DNA from: Sisyra terminalis
Lineage: Eukaryota; Arthropoda; Insecta; Neuroptera; Sisyridae
Direction: 5' to 3'
Length of the DNA stretch: 64,000 bases
Assembly (NCBI GenBank): GCA_958496175.1
Contig: OY292275.1
Span: 47,011,701-47,075,700 of the forward strand
Position numbers and translations under genes: made by a program
Notes under the pieces: model-generated
Seen by the model: the letters and a program-made list of their open reading frames with translations, nothing else
Databases searched by the model: none
Told to the model about the DNA's origin: nothing
Shown: piece after piece, positions 11,011 to 22,448 of the stretch
Numbering within the stretch: position 1 is the first letter of the stretch
Layout of the letters: the number at the start of each line of letters is the position of its first letter

Positions 11011-11192
11011 GTATTGGACGGAAGAAACACAACATCGATTTCTGGGTATACATTTTGTAGAGATTTTGGGTGTCCTAAAGCATTATCTAAGATTGTTAAT
11101 GCTTTATATGGTAAATTATTAACTTCACCATAATGCATATGTGTGAACAGGACGTAATACTTTTCATAATCCGGATTTGGTTTATATGCGTT
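11011..11192 (-). pseudogene. Tigger/Jerky-type transposase, middle part
   Basis: Minus-strand reading from 11192 down: YKPNPDYEKYYVLFTHMHYG, then LTILDNALGHPKSLQNV with the second catalytic Asp (LDNAxGHP is the family signature), then PEIDVVFLPSNT, where the insertion site falls. The frame is open in this piece. A TAA directly upstream and the lack of any HTH domain show that the N-terminal half was lost before or after the foldback insertion. It continues in frame with 9139-9753 once the insert is removed. Confidence 0.85.
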
Positions 11193-11459
11193 TTATATTA
11201 GTTCAACAGGGAAACAACTGCACGAAAACAAAACATTTTTGTATTATCGCGAAAAAAATAAAAAATTATTTTTCAAAAATGTGCGAAAAAGCAAATTGTG
11301 CTTAAGCTGAGGTCCGCCTGTCTAAGCTATCAAAAACGAGGATATTGAAAGACGGGAAAATTCGTAGACAAAAAAAAATAATCAATTTAATATCGCCAAT
11401 TTTGATTTACACCGGAAGAATTAAATTCGAAATTAAATTCAATTAATGTTAATTGTATC

Positions 11460-11860
11460 TTGCTATTGACGGTAACGGAGCGGCAAGAGGCTGCTGCTCA
11501 TGATTAATATGTTGGTGGAAAATTAGTTAGTAATGGAAAATAAATTGACGAATGAGAATGTTTTGAATCAAATGACTTGTAATAAAAATCTCGATGATTC
11601 GCGAAGATTTGTTGTTGATGAAGAACATGCGCGAATTGCGGGCGTCAAATACAAGTTAGAACGCTATACGAGCGTCGCTAACGCTTCATTCAGTGGACCG
11701 CGTCGCGACGCCTAACACGTCAGCTCTACTGTGTCGCGTGTTTTCCGAGTTTTCCGACTTTTCCGATTTCCGTACTTCACGTAAATTTCAAACGTCGGAG
11801 CCTATTTCGAATGCTGCTTCTACGTGATTTAATGCCGTTCTCCAATAGAACGATCTAAAC
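11460..11860 (+). promoter_or_regulatory. CpG-rich island, possible promoter
   Basis: Between about 11620 and 11860 CG dinucleotides are dense (for example GGACCGCGTCGCGACGCC, ACACGTCAGC, TGTGTCGCGTG), in sharp contrast with the AT-rich surroundings where CG is scarce. A TCAGT, the arthropod initiator core, lies at about 11691, and four near-copies of TTTTCCGA follow at 11748-11778. A 60-codon plus frame (11533-11715) overlaps but has no recognisable domain. Such islands in AT-rich insect genomes often mark promoters or first exons; a GC-rich transposon remnant is the alternative. Confidence 0.3.
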
Positions 11861-12026
11861 TGAATGCGAAAAGAAGAAAAGTTTCCTTGTTAAAAAATTC
11901 TTGAAAAACTTTGGAATTTTTTAAGTGTTATTATTAAGATTAATATAAAAGTTAGCTAAGTTAGTTTATCAACTTCTAAATTGAACTTTCTCAATTTTGT
12001 CACTATTCAATATAGTTAGTAACTAG

Positions 12027-12102
12027 GCTCAAATATGGATCGTTGAGCGAAAATTAAGCAAAGATCTCGAACCATTTTCGATGCGTCAATTTCCAAGTTT
12101 TG
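12027..12102 (+). other. Candidate exon with a strong 5' splice site
   Basis: The segment is bounded by AG at 12025-12026 and by G|GTAAGT at 12103. It is open in one frame, reading QIWIVERKLSKDLEPFSMRQ, with no A/T-run bias. The acceptor lacks a strong pyrimidine tract, so the donor may instead end a first exon that begins in the CpG-rich island upstream. Seen: the donor and the open frame. Inferred: that it is transcribed. No protein family is recognised. Confidence 0.25.
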
Positions 12103-14459
12103 GTAAGTAGGAAGTTTACTCCATATTATATAACTTAATCGAAACTTTCGACTCATACTTGTTAGTGTTCTAACTACATCATAATTAACGTTCAATTAAT
12201 TCCCAACTAAAACTACAAGCGCTACAGATATACGCTTCGGTAAAATTTCGAAATTTACTCAATTGAAAACAATTTAACATTCGATGAATTAAATCTGGCC
12301 CGGTTTTAGGAACAGCTAGATTGTGTTTAGCCCGCATTGTTTCGAAAAAAAATTCAAATAAATCAGCTAATTGGAATTGTGCTGCCTGACCTCATTCAAA
12401 GCAAGTGGTTTTATTTTATTTCACACCGTTTTTTTTTTATATAATTACTTCACAAAACAAACAATTCGAAAAAAAAATAGGAAAACATTGAAAGCATTTT
12501 TTCCGGAAAAATAAATGCAAACAAAGACTAAACTTCCGGAGTTGGAATAATTTTTTGAATTTATTACGGAAATTCATAAAAAGTTAGTGCTACGTTTTTT
12601 TCTTGCATTGATTCGACTTACTTTCGAGCTTTTTCATATCGGGGGAAATAATTTCTTGTGGGGTTGCGATACGAATGATGCCAATTATTTTTGTGCTGAG
12701 TTCGAGCAGCTCCGGCTGTAGGAGTTTCGTGCTCACGTACGAAATGGAAAATAAGAAGAAAATTCATTTTGTGTTCGAAAACTAGAAATTCGCAGTTTTA
12801 ATTTTACTTGTTTTTTTTGCAATCAGTCCACGGAAATTGGGAATATAGGAAAGTTGATTTGTTCGTTGAAGATAGAATTAAGGAAAAATAAAGTAAAAAT
12901 AAGAGTAGCAGCTGAGGAAATAAAAGTTTCCGTAACTTCCAACAATTGAAATTTTCTAGAGAAAAACAAGTGGACGTTTTGTTTTTTTGAAAAAAACATT
13001 TTTCCTTCTTCATGTTTGTCGACGATATTTTCATTACTACCCCTAAAAATAGTTACAAGATTGTAAAAATCTTGCATTTGGTATTTTAAATGTGCAAAAA
13101 ATTACACTTTTTTTTTCGCTAAGACTTCTTTTTTATACAATTTTTGTTTTCTACAAAAAGATGACCTTAAATGGAAATTTTGGTTTCGGCCGAAACTAAG
13201 ATTGATGCCAAAATTTGGTTTTGGCTATAAAAACTAATTTCGGTTGGACTCTAATAACTATTTATAATAAATTGTCTACAAAAATGGCATGATTAGAATA
13301 GCGTATAATAAAATACTATTTTGTCTTATTTAATTTTTGTCCGACACTAATAATTAGTAATCAATAACTTAATATTTGAAATAGAAGACACCAAAAGTTA
13401 TTAAAAACTTTAACTGTGTTATAAAGATATTAAAAATATAAGTTTGAAAATATTATATTTATATTTGTGGTTTTTAATAGAATATTACACGAAGTATTTA
13501 TAAAAACATAATTTCCTATTAGTTGATAAAATTTATGAAATAAACACTCTTCTTTCAATGTTTAAATATTCCAACACCTACATGTTACAATCTTCCAATT
13601 ATGTGCGTCGTTATAATAAATTGTCTTCATTTTTAATTTCTCTAAAGTTTATTTTTAAGTTCTTGGAATATTTTCATCGTTTATATTTTAAGAATCACAA
13701 ATGGTTGAGTGAAACAATGAATGAGTTCATCGATTTTAATTATTTTTTTTTTCTGAATTTAGGCTTAAGGCTTTTTATTTATTTTTTCAAAGTTGTATTT
13801 ATAAAATATCTTCTTACAAAGTTAAAATAATGATTTAATTCACAAAAATATTTTCTTGTTTCCATTAGTACGAAAAAAATCAACCATTAAAGTCCATTAA
13901 AAGAAAAAATACTTTATACGAATTCATTGTAAAATGTTATAATTTATAGTTACAAAACCAAGCAATTAATTTTGAAGAATAAAAATTCAGACTTTGAGGC
14001 AATTTTTCTCTTCATTGTTATATAGAATTTTCTAACGTTCGTTGAATTTAATATGTTTTGAATAACAATGATTTAATTTTTAGTTTTCAACAATTCTTTG
14101 TTCATTATTTTATAATTTTTTTGGAACCACAAAAATATAAAGCAAACAATTGATTCTATTTTTTCTAATTTTTTTTACTTTCCTGAAAAGTTTAAAATAA
14201 TATACAAAAAGTTGGCAAAGTAAAAATATGATATTTTCGTCCCTTTCAAGTATAAATAGGTTCACTTGTAACTATTAAAAGATTAAGTCGATATTTTTAG
14301 TTATCAGCTATTTTTGCACTAACTTAAGATTAATTAGTTTTAAATAAATAAATTATTTTTATTAGTTGAATTTTTCAGACTGAAATGACATTTTCTTAGA
14401 AACTGTTAATTTTTCTACTTCTTCTGGTGCCTCTTTAACGCTCATAGAAATTCCAAATT
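12103..14459. other. AT-rich, mostly unremarkable DNA
   Basis: Two small points only. On the minus strand 12713-12622 is an open, GC-richer piece ending at a GTAAGT donor (plus-strand ACTTAC at 12616-12621). At 13183-13196 GTTTCGGCCGAAAC is a perfect 14-base palindrome with FEYxFGG-like repeats of TTTCGG around it. A plus frame at 13558-13830 is built from A/T-rich codons (F, I, K, N, Y, L) and looks like chance. Confidence 0.45.
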
Positions 14460-15010
14460 GGGATGTAAAGCAAAGGCCCTTCGGGCCCTTATTATATTTT
14501 TCCAATTATGACTTAACGAGAAAATTTCGGACGTCTAATAAGGTTAATTTTAACTTGGGATTTAATTGGAAATTCCATGAGACAATAAGAAAAAATGAAA
14601 ACTTAGTTAACAGTTATTAATATAATCTTATAATTTTTGTTAATAATTCCATTTAACCGTTCTAATAACAACCGTTTTTATTATTTATATTGGATCTCCC
14701 CACTTAGGTCCTACCTGGTGTTTAATTAGTAAAAACTTAAAATATTTTTTTTATTTTTGCGGTAAGATTTTCCAATTAAGTCCTATATAAACCCTAACTA
14801 GGATAAACTGACATAGTTTTTTTTTCATATTGGATTTTCCTACTTACGTCCCACACCAAACTTAATTGGGAAAAAATGATAATAGTAATTTTGTTTCTAG
14901 TTCGTATTTCCCATTTGAATATTCAATAGTCTCCAATTGGGGTTTCTGTATTGGGCATGTCTTATTGGACCCTGATAGGGTTCCATGGAGACATTGGACA
15001 AACCCGAAGT
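14460..15010. repeat. Degenerate array of short related motifs
   Basis: Variants of TCCAATTA/ATTGGGA and CCTACTTA(C/G)GTCC recur about every 100-150 bases (14500, 14560, 14690, 14770, 14830, 14890, 14930), interrupted by A/T runs. A short hairpin, GGCCC-TTC-GGGCC, stands at 14474-14486. Periodicity is loose, so this may be a worn transposon rather than a true array. Confidence 0.3.
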
Positions 15011-15907
15011 AATAGTTTCACTGTTCTTGATTCAAAGAAAACCATTTACTTTTTCAATGTCCACCCGTACTAATTGTAAAATTTTAACGTTGAAAAAATT
15101 TACAAAAAATGTAATGTATATTTTTCAAATACAATGGAATCTGATTCAATTATTACTACCTTAAAGCTATTCATACATTTTCCAACGAAAAACTCATTTT
15201 GTTTTGAACGCTCTCTATGACTAAATCTAGGTAAAAAATAATAGAAAAATTTATGATTAATATTTGTGTATTATAGGCGAGAAAAATTCTAAGCGGACAT
15301 AACGGATTTTCATTCAACGGACATGCGATTTTCCAGTTTCAAAGCGGAAATTTTTTTAATAAATCATTCAAAAAATTTTGTCATAAAAATGAAAATGCAA
15401 ATAAAACAAACCACGTGATTAATATAGGAATAAAGGAAATCCAAATATAACAAAATTCATTTTTATCGTTTTTGTTTCCATACCTATCTAAACGTTATTG
15501 TATTTAACTAAAGCAAAAATCTATATAAATATCCTCGATATTTTAAAAATTTAGTCAATGATTTTTCATTAAAATATTAATTAATCAGATTTTGTTTCCT
15601 AGGTTTTTTTTTTAATTTATATATTGAAAATATACGTGTGCATTTACAAACGGTGTATATATCACAAATTGCATCCCCTAACTAAGCTTTAAGATTCAGA
15701 TCTGCCACAGTACTTAGAAAAATATTGTAAGGCTCACTGTTGTAACCACTATAGGGGCTCTCATTGTTGGTATGAAAATAACTCCGAAATACAACGGTAT
15801 TGTTTCGAAAAAACGAGTAAAAAATAAATAAGTACATGGAAAAATACGCTGGAAAATAATGACATGAGATTTTTTTTCTGTAATATTCACACAAAAGGTA
15901 TTTGGTA
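15011..15907. other. AT-rich non-coding stretch, nothing recognised
   Basis: Two overlapping minus frames (15682-15894, 15714-15977) run into the next transposon end and have no domains. Ends in the TA (15906-15907) used as target by the following element. Confidence 0.5.
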
Positions 15908-16863
15908 GGGGAAGCCCGGGCAAGACGAATATGTTAAGGGAAAGGCTAAATAACACACACAAATTTCTAATCAACAACAGTCTTTTTATTATTAATTTAT
16001 ACTTTAGTTAATCATCTTTAGAAAATGCTAGTAAAAAATAGAAACTTAAATAAACTCTACATAAATTTTTGACAACAAAAAAACTTGCATATTATCCGTT
16101 TTGCCCGACGTCACCGGGTAAAACGGATATACCACCAGGGCAAAAAGGTTATGTAAAGCAAATGGTGTTTCAATCTTCACAGTCATCGCAATAGTAACTG
16201 CCTAGCCTTAAATAAGAAATACAGTTCTCGTGTGCCCCCCTCTTGCATTGGTTGCACTCTATCCAGTCTTCTATAGGTGGCTCAATATATACTTCTGAGC
16301 ATACTAAACATAAACAACTAGTTTCATTCTTCTGATTAGTCTTTTTAATAATATAATACTAATAATATCACTAATTGCATAGTACTACACCTATACGCTA
16401 ATGGAATTAATTAAATGTGTTTAATTTCGATAAAAAAATGTATTATTGGGCTAACCGGGCTAAACGAATAGCTATCCGTTTTGCCCATATCCGTCTTGCC
16501 CAAAGCACTAATATTCAAAAGCTATATGATCCTACTGCAAAATTTCAACCTGTAATTAAAAATTACAAACACAAATTAAACTTAAAAAAATACGCGATCG
16601 AATAAAGAGAGTCTATTCATTAACAGTTAATACATAACACAAAAAATCATTATTCATAACTTGCCAAAAATCGTAACAAAACAGCGAAAAACTTTTATTT
16701 TTTTTTACAAGTGCACTCATTTATTCTTTTGAATTAACTGTCAGGCCATGGCTGAGTTACTTTTTTACCATCTGAGCTCGTTCAGTAGTCCTATCTATTG
16801 CAGAATTTTAATAACATCGAGTATTCGTCTTACCCACACTATGCTTCTTACCCGGGCTTCCCC
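15908..16863 (-). mobile_element. Pogo/Jerky-type element, internally deleted
   Basis: The left end GGGGAAGCCCGGGCAAGACG and the right end GAAG...CCCGGGCTTCCCC form inverted repeats, flanked by TA on both sides (15906-15907, 16864-16865). Subterminal copies of GGGCAAGACGGAT-like motifs recur inside on both strands (about 16100, 16130, 16480-16500). The only coding remnant is a zinc-finger tail on the minus strand. At 956 bp it has lost its catalytic domain. A truncated relative lies at 6626-6876. Confidence 0.85.
16170..16360 (-). pseudogene. PHD-type zinc finger tail of a pogo/Jerky transposase
   Basis: On the minus strand the open frame ends at a TGA (16170-16172) and reads CLCLVCSEVYIEPP, then DWIECNQCKRGAHENC, then LGSYYCDDCED. 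The cysteines and histidine follow a C4HC3 plan (C-x2-C, C-x2-C, H-x2-C, C-x2-C). Many insect pogo/Jerky-type transposases end in this kind of finger, often with the phrase WIQCxxCxxWAHExC. All eight metal ligands are kept although the catalytic domain is gone. The finger is thought to help chromatin or DNA binding; that is family knowledge, not seen here. Confidence 0.8.
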
Positions 16864-16865
16864 TA

Positions 16866-18930
16866 CATAATAACTTGGTAAATTTATTAGTACGTCAATT
16901 AACGATTTTTTTCCCACAATCCGTTGTGCTGTTGGCTCAGAAAAAGCTACCAAATCAGGACAACTTCCAGTAATAATTCATAATTCATTGAATTTTCTTT
17001 CTTTAAAATCATTTTAATATGGCATAATTAACGACAATCTGGTCACTAAGGTATTCTAAGTAGTACTGAACTAGTCGAACACCATCTTGTTCGCCGGTCG
17101 CTGAGATTTGCTAGGCTTCTTGGCTTACAATAGGCAAAATAGGGTCCCAGGGAACACAATAAGCCTAAGACTGCAGTGTTGTAGCACTCCAAACCTCATC
17201 CTGGAGAACCGTATATATAAAAAAATATATAAAACATCGTTCTTAGACTATAAAATCATAATTTTTTTGAAAACCATCAACTTTTTGCATTGAATTTTAA
17301 TTTGTATTTACCGCAATTGTTAAATGAAAAGCACTAATTAAATTTTGAAAATATATAATTGTCTCGTTCAAATAAATTCAAATTATAAATATATTTCCAC
17401 CTTCATTCCCAACGATATTACGTTCTCTCGCCAATCATTCGCAACAATTTTCCATATCTCTAGAGGAAAATATAAAAAAAAAATCATAAGAGAAAACCCA
17501 TTATGCTCTCATTATATCGTTTTAATGATTAAATATTACAATTGACGCTAAATTCAAGATTAAACGATGCTTGTAATCGAAGCAGAAAAAATTGGCGAGG
17601 CAACATTTAATTTGGTGCTTTATAACAAATATACACATAGGTTGCCTATATTAAATTTGTAATACATATGAGACTTTTTCTGTTGGCTCGTTTTCATTTT
17701 TCATATTGAAATTATATCGAAATTCATCATGTCTCGAACGAGAGAGACGCTCATATTGCATTTATAAAAACTTATCAGACTATTATTTGACTGGTTTCAC
17801 ACAATTATTAGTCACAAAATTTACGTAAAAACTTTTGAAATATAAAACCTACAAAGTTTACAAGTTTATAAACTCTTTCTACCAACAACAATACGTAAGT
17901 TTGGAAAATCCGAATCGCTGCTCAAATCATTTTTTCTCTTGATTCTACAAATTATTTTACCTTCATTGAACAATTTTTACGACTAATTAATTAGTAACTT
18001 AAATTCAAGTTAAAAAGTAACAATTTTTTACATTCAATTAAACACTTCTTGTCTATTAATCTTGAATTAAAACCGTAATTTCAATTGGAAGAAAAACAAA
18101 TTGAAAGACATTGTTTGAGAGGAATTATTGCACAGATTAATATAAAATTTTAAAAGCTAAGTAACTTATCTATTGAATATTACCAAAACCAACATTGTAG
18201 AAAAGGCACTTGAAAATTTGAATGATGAAAACCAAATGAAATGATTCTTTTTATTAAATAGAAGTGAAAAGGGTTGTTATATATAATTTTGATTAAATTC
18301 TACTGATATGGTCAATGATTGAACAACGGATTTATTCAATTCTTATGAGCACAAATGATAATAAGGAAATTTTCTTAGGATATCTTGGATAGGAAAGGAG
18401 ATAAATTATTATTATGATTACCGTTTTGCTGATTTAGTCTGCTTACTTACTGTGAACCTTTCTATCCTCAACTAACTTTAAAAGGGTTACCTAATATTTG
18501 ATTTGGACTTATCAGTTTGACTAAAGTGTCCTTCATTTTGATAGATATTCTACTTAAACAACAAAACAAGTAAAACTAATAATTACACATATATTTCACT
18601 TATTTTATGTTAGTGTCAAGTAAACGCTAAAAAAATTGCAATGTTTTAACATATTTAAAAATGATTGGCTATTGATTTAAATTTACGAAGAGTGCTCAAA
18701 AATTTTCATTGATTGGACAACCTTGACAGTGAATCTTAAATTTGATTGTTTTTTATTTAAGTTGGTTCTTTTGCTTATAACAAAGTATCCACAAAATTGG
18801 ACATCCGAGCAATATTTAAAGGATATTGTCTCGAAAACACTCTTGTGTAAAAAAATACAATTTTTGATGAAATCTCAAAAAAAAATGTATTAATGAACTT
18901 TAATCAACTTTTTGGAGTAAAGTACCATAA
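16866..18930. other. AT-rich stretch, nothing firm
   Basis: A GC-richer patch at 17080-17215 (CGCCGGTCGCTGAGATTTGC; CCCAGGGAACACAATAAGCC) may be an old LINE fragment, but neither strand gives a clear motif. Small plus frames at 17108-17293 and 17345-17545 are unsupported. The DNA just upstream of 18931 probably includes the lost N-terminus of the mariner relic. Confidence 0.4.
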
Positions 18931-19219
18931 ATCGCTATTGTATATCGATGGCATAGAGAATTTAATTTTGGTGGAAGATTGCTCGTAGACGAAATTCGTA
19001 AGGGTAGTCCAAAATCGACTTTTGTTCCAGAAAACACTGATGATTGTAAGTTCGTAAGATAGTAAGATAATGGAGGAATATTGTCATGTGGCATATCGAG
19101 AAATTCAGGCATGCTTGGGTGTTAGAATGGGTAGCATCAATACATTTTTATATAAAATTTAAGGGGTTAAAAATGGAAAATGGTTCACGATTGATCTCGC
19201 AATCTTATTTGCTTCTTAA
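18931..19219 (+). pseudogene. Mariner transposase, N-terminal region, decayed
   Basis: The plus frame from 18931 reads VYRWHREFNFGGRLLVDEIR and then KGSPKSTFVPENTDD, which matches the mariner phrase (VYxWFxEFxxGR...DExRxGRPxxxxxxENI). After a stop and a frameshift at about 19058 it continues as YCHVAYREIQACLGVRMGSI (family: RxTYREIExxLxISxxSI), then TFLYK, a stop, and GVKNGKWF (family: LGVRKLCxRW). Thus the HTH region up to the start of the catalytic domain is present with at least two lesions. No catalytic D is left and no inverted repeats were found. Confidence 0.78.
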
Positions 19220-20156
19220 TATTTCATTTTCAATAATCCACAACTATAGAAAACTGTTTGTCAGCACTAATTACCAATTGGTGCTTTTAATTGACCCCCG
19301 GCACCAAATTTCGAAATATTTTGGATATGTATATAATTCATGCAATATCTTTAGTTTTTAGAGCATTTTTTAATATATTTCAATAATTTAAGTAACGAAT
19401 ACTTAACTCGTTGATATTTTACATCATTCAAAAAAAAAATGAAAAAGAGAATAACAAAATTGTTAAAAAAAAGTGCATTTTTGGTCGCCAAATTTTTGTC
19501 ACCAGTAATACTATTTCAGTTAATATTAAAAAGTTTTCCTAGGCAGTATTTAAAAAAATAACACTTATTTTAACCTTTTTATGTAAAACTGATGTTATAG
19601 TTTTAACTTTAATATAATTTATATGAATAAAACTTATTGTCTTATATACGTACTCTATAGATATGGTAATAAATGAAGAAGATTTAACCTTCTTTGGCTT
19701 TTGTTGAACAATGATATTTACTGAGACTTCAGTTGGCGTTCATCGTTATATAATAAATACAAAAAAGTAGTGAAATAGTCTGTGCATGCAGCGTTATAAT
19801 AAATTCATATAGCACTACAATTAGTGCATAGCACAAAGTTTTGACAACGATTTTTCCTTCATTTAGTCCTTACTTAAATAAACAGCCAACATCGAGATAT
19901 AGATCTACTGATAATTTATATAAACAATCATCTCTCTCTCTTTCTCATACACACCAGCATCTTTCTCTTTCTTTGAAAGAAATTTTTAAACTTAAGCAAT
20001 TTTTTTGTGTAAATCTTTTTTAATTTACTGATAATAGTTTTTATCGTTGTCCACTAATATCTCTAGCGACTATATAAAGTTAATGAAAATTTGTAAACCA
20101 AATATGTTACTCCTATCCTTCGATCCTCATATCTTTTCCAGTGTTTCTATTTTCTT
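19220..20156. other. AT-rich DNA between two mariner traces
   Basis: No catalytic-domain motif follows the first mariner fragment. A CT-rich run (CTCTCTCTCTTTCTC) is at 19930-19945. Short frames at 19086-19361 and 19841-20023 are unsupported; the first is a shadow of the mariner relic. Confidence 0.5.
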
Positions 20157-20259
20157 TCGGTATGCTACATTTAGTGTTCAAGATTCTGATCCAGAAGTCG
20201 CAATGGAGAATATCGACGCTTTAAGGAGCCTCATCTTGAACATTTTCGGGACCTTTTGA
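20157..20259 (+). pseudogene. Possible second mariner N-terminal fragment
   Basis: The plus frame reads RYATFSVQDSDPEVAMENID and ALRSLI before a stop at 20257-20259. This resembles the mariner linker (DxPRSGRPxxxxxENIxxVRxLI), with ENID-A-x-R-x-LI in place, but GRP is replaced by DPE and nothing recognisable follows. It lies about 1 kb downstream of the other mariner trace on the same strand, so both could be pieces of one rearranged copy or two copies. Confidence 0.3.
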
Positions 20260-22309
20260 CCTTTCCACTAACCACTTTATTCAAAGATCCTAATGCTATT
20301 CCAATCCTTTTCTTGATTTTTGATTTGATCCATGGTTGGTTATTTTGCGGTTAAGATAAATATCAGTGCCACTGGTTTCTGTATATCATGAATAAGTAGA
20401 AATAGCATTGAGATGATCGGAAGTTTGTCTACAATCAATAAACAACATTTAGTCCTATTAGTCGTAGGCTAGATTTTGAATTAGCAGTTAAATTAGAGTT
20501 CAACGTGAGGAAGACAAGCACCTAAGAAGTAAGCATTTAGTGAAGATAAAATCATCGTTGAAACATTACGCTTTTCATAAGTTACAATTGAATGCCTTTT
20601 CTGGCGAATAATAATAATTTTCAGATAATTTAAAGCTGTGATTTACTATAATGAAAAGTGTAATGTAATACAAATTCCATGAAGATATAATTACAATATT
20701 TAAATAATTTTAATTGGTGGATTACTAAAGTAATATTCGTATCCATTTTTGAACGTCATACAATTTATATATACATTTTTTTTGAAAATTTGTAGATACC
20801 TTAGAGATCGTTAATCTACGGTTCAGTAGAATCATACTTATGATTCTTGAGTGTTTTAACAGTACACAATGAAAAACGGGAAAAATGGCAACTGCAATTG
20901 CCAAACAAAATAATAATCCTGTGCAAACATCAAAAGTATTTCCGCTTTTTTTATTATGTTTACTTATATGTATTGTTACTTAGCAAAATTGAATGTTCTG
21001 ATTTCACAGTAAAAATCGTACATGTTTTCCAGTAAATATCGGTTACATTAATAATTTTTGATATATATTACCGATGTACGTATGGATTTATATTTAGTTC
21101 TTTGAAGAAATAGTTGATGACATCGGGGAAAAATGGCTCTTAATTCCAGAAAGGTGGTCAACTCTGCTATAGTGAATTGTTGAGATATGGAATAATTTTA
21201 AAAAATCCTCAAAAATTCCACCTTCTTTTAAGGCTTTGTTAGAACTTTTCTCATTACTTTTATTTTCAGCCCTATTGTATGTTAAATGAAAACTAAACCA
21301 ATTAAAAATGATACTTAAAAGCAATAAAAGAATAAAGAATTGATTTTCACATGCTTTTGAAAAAATGACAAATTTTTGTTTGATTTGTTTATTCATCTGA
21401 AGAAATTCAGAAGCAAATTGCTGAACATTATTTTGAACAATTTCAAAAATCATACTCAATATGAGATCCAGTTATAATTAGAGCGTCATTGCAAACATTG
21501 TCCCATTTAAATTGCGAATTATGTTAACAATTCCAAAGCAAACAGGTTATAATTTTCTTATTTTTTTTTTAATTTTGAATCTTTGGAATTTCGTTAAAAA
21601 TATACATAATTATTGGCGCGAATCCAATTCGATAAAAAGACGATGATCAGCATGAAATCGCTCCACGAAAATAAGCACTGCATTCACGTATTTACCTTAT
21701 TTACGTTTTTTTTAAGTTTAATTTGTTGCATTGGACTAATTATTTTTTTTCGTTTGCCAAAAAAAAGTCTGCAAAAATAAACGAGTGATAGCTATTAAGA
21801 TAAATTATCCATGACACGTTGAAAATATCTGAAAGATTATCGCATTTGAACGAATAAAATTTGCATTGAAATAAAGGTACCTATGTTTAATTTATACTTA
21901 ATTTGCATTAAAAAAGTATTAGAATTCCAGATTAAAGAGATGTAATTTTTCAAAAGACATTGTGTTACTTTTCAATAAGGTACTAAGCAATTGATAGTGA
22001 AAATAATTATTTTATTACTTTTCTTTTTCTTTGCTAAATTAAACATTAATCTATACTACTAAAAATTAACTAAGTTTAACACAATCGAAATCTTTTTAAG
22101 GTGAAATTATTGAATTGTTTCTGAATAGCATTGGTTAAATCTTCAAATAAATTACATTTATAACTTTTTTTAATTTTTTAATTTTCAAATAAATTGCATA
22201 ATCTGCATAGGGTTGCAAGAAGTGCATTCAATCTATAGACAATCACATGTAAGCACTAGTCCCAGTAGATTATTGCTGTATAAGTACAAAGATTTTTAAC
22301 AATCTATAG
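20260..22309. other. AT-rich stretch with the window's longest frame
   Basis: The longest single open frame of the window is on the minus strand at 21094-21459 (121 codons), with a hydrophobic run FFILLLLLSIIFNW. It has no start context, homology or splice support that I can see, and one such frame is about what chance gives at this base composition. A small inverted repeat, AGAATCATA-CT-TATGATTCT, lies near 20829-20848. Confidence 0.45.
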
Positions 22310-22441
22310 CGATAGTAACAATAATTGTAATTCTTATAGCAATAACAACAATCATAAAGACAATTAACAGTAGCAATAAGAATAATAATAATAGTCTATA
22401 ATAACGATATCAATGCTAACAACAATGTGAAACATTAATAT
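22310..22441. repeat. Degenerate CAA/ATA-rich simple repeat
   Basis: Runs of ATAGTAACAATAAT, AGCAATAACAACAATCATAA and AATAATAATAATAG make a worn trinucleotide-type array just before the palindromic element. Confidence 0.6.
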
Positions 22442-22448
22442 ATAAGTA

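Larger units (their letters stand above)
8932..11320 (-). mobile_element. Tigger/Jerky-type transposon carrying nested insertions
   Basis: The left end reads CAGGCGAACCTCGACTTTCG and the right end, read inward, CAGGCGGACCTCAGCTTAAG; these form the terminal inverted repeats. TA precedes the left end; the base pair after the right end is TC, read as a decayed TA. Subterminal GTGCGAAA-type motifs occur on both sides. The transposase is on the minus strand and is split into two parts by a 1257-bp foldback element. Without that insert the element is about 1.1 kb, so it was already internally deleted at its 5' coding side. Confidence 0.88.

Noticed and set aside
14474..14486. GGCCC-TTC-GGGCC hairpin as a terminator
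   Set aside because: Five-base-pair stem without a T run or an upstream gene; eukaryotic context makes a hairpin terminator meaningless.
21094..21459. 121-codon minus frame with a hydrophobic run, the longest in the window
   Set aside because: No domain, start context or splice support; with stop codons at roughly 8 percent of codons, one frame of this length is about what chance gives in 64 kb on six frames.
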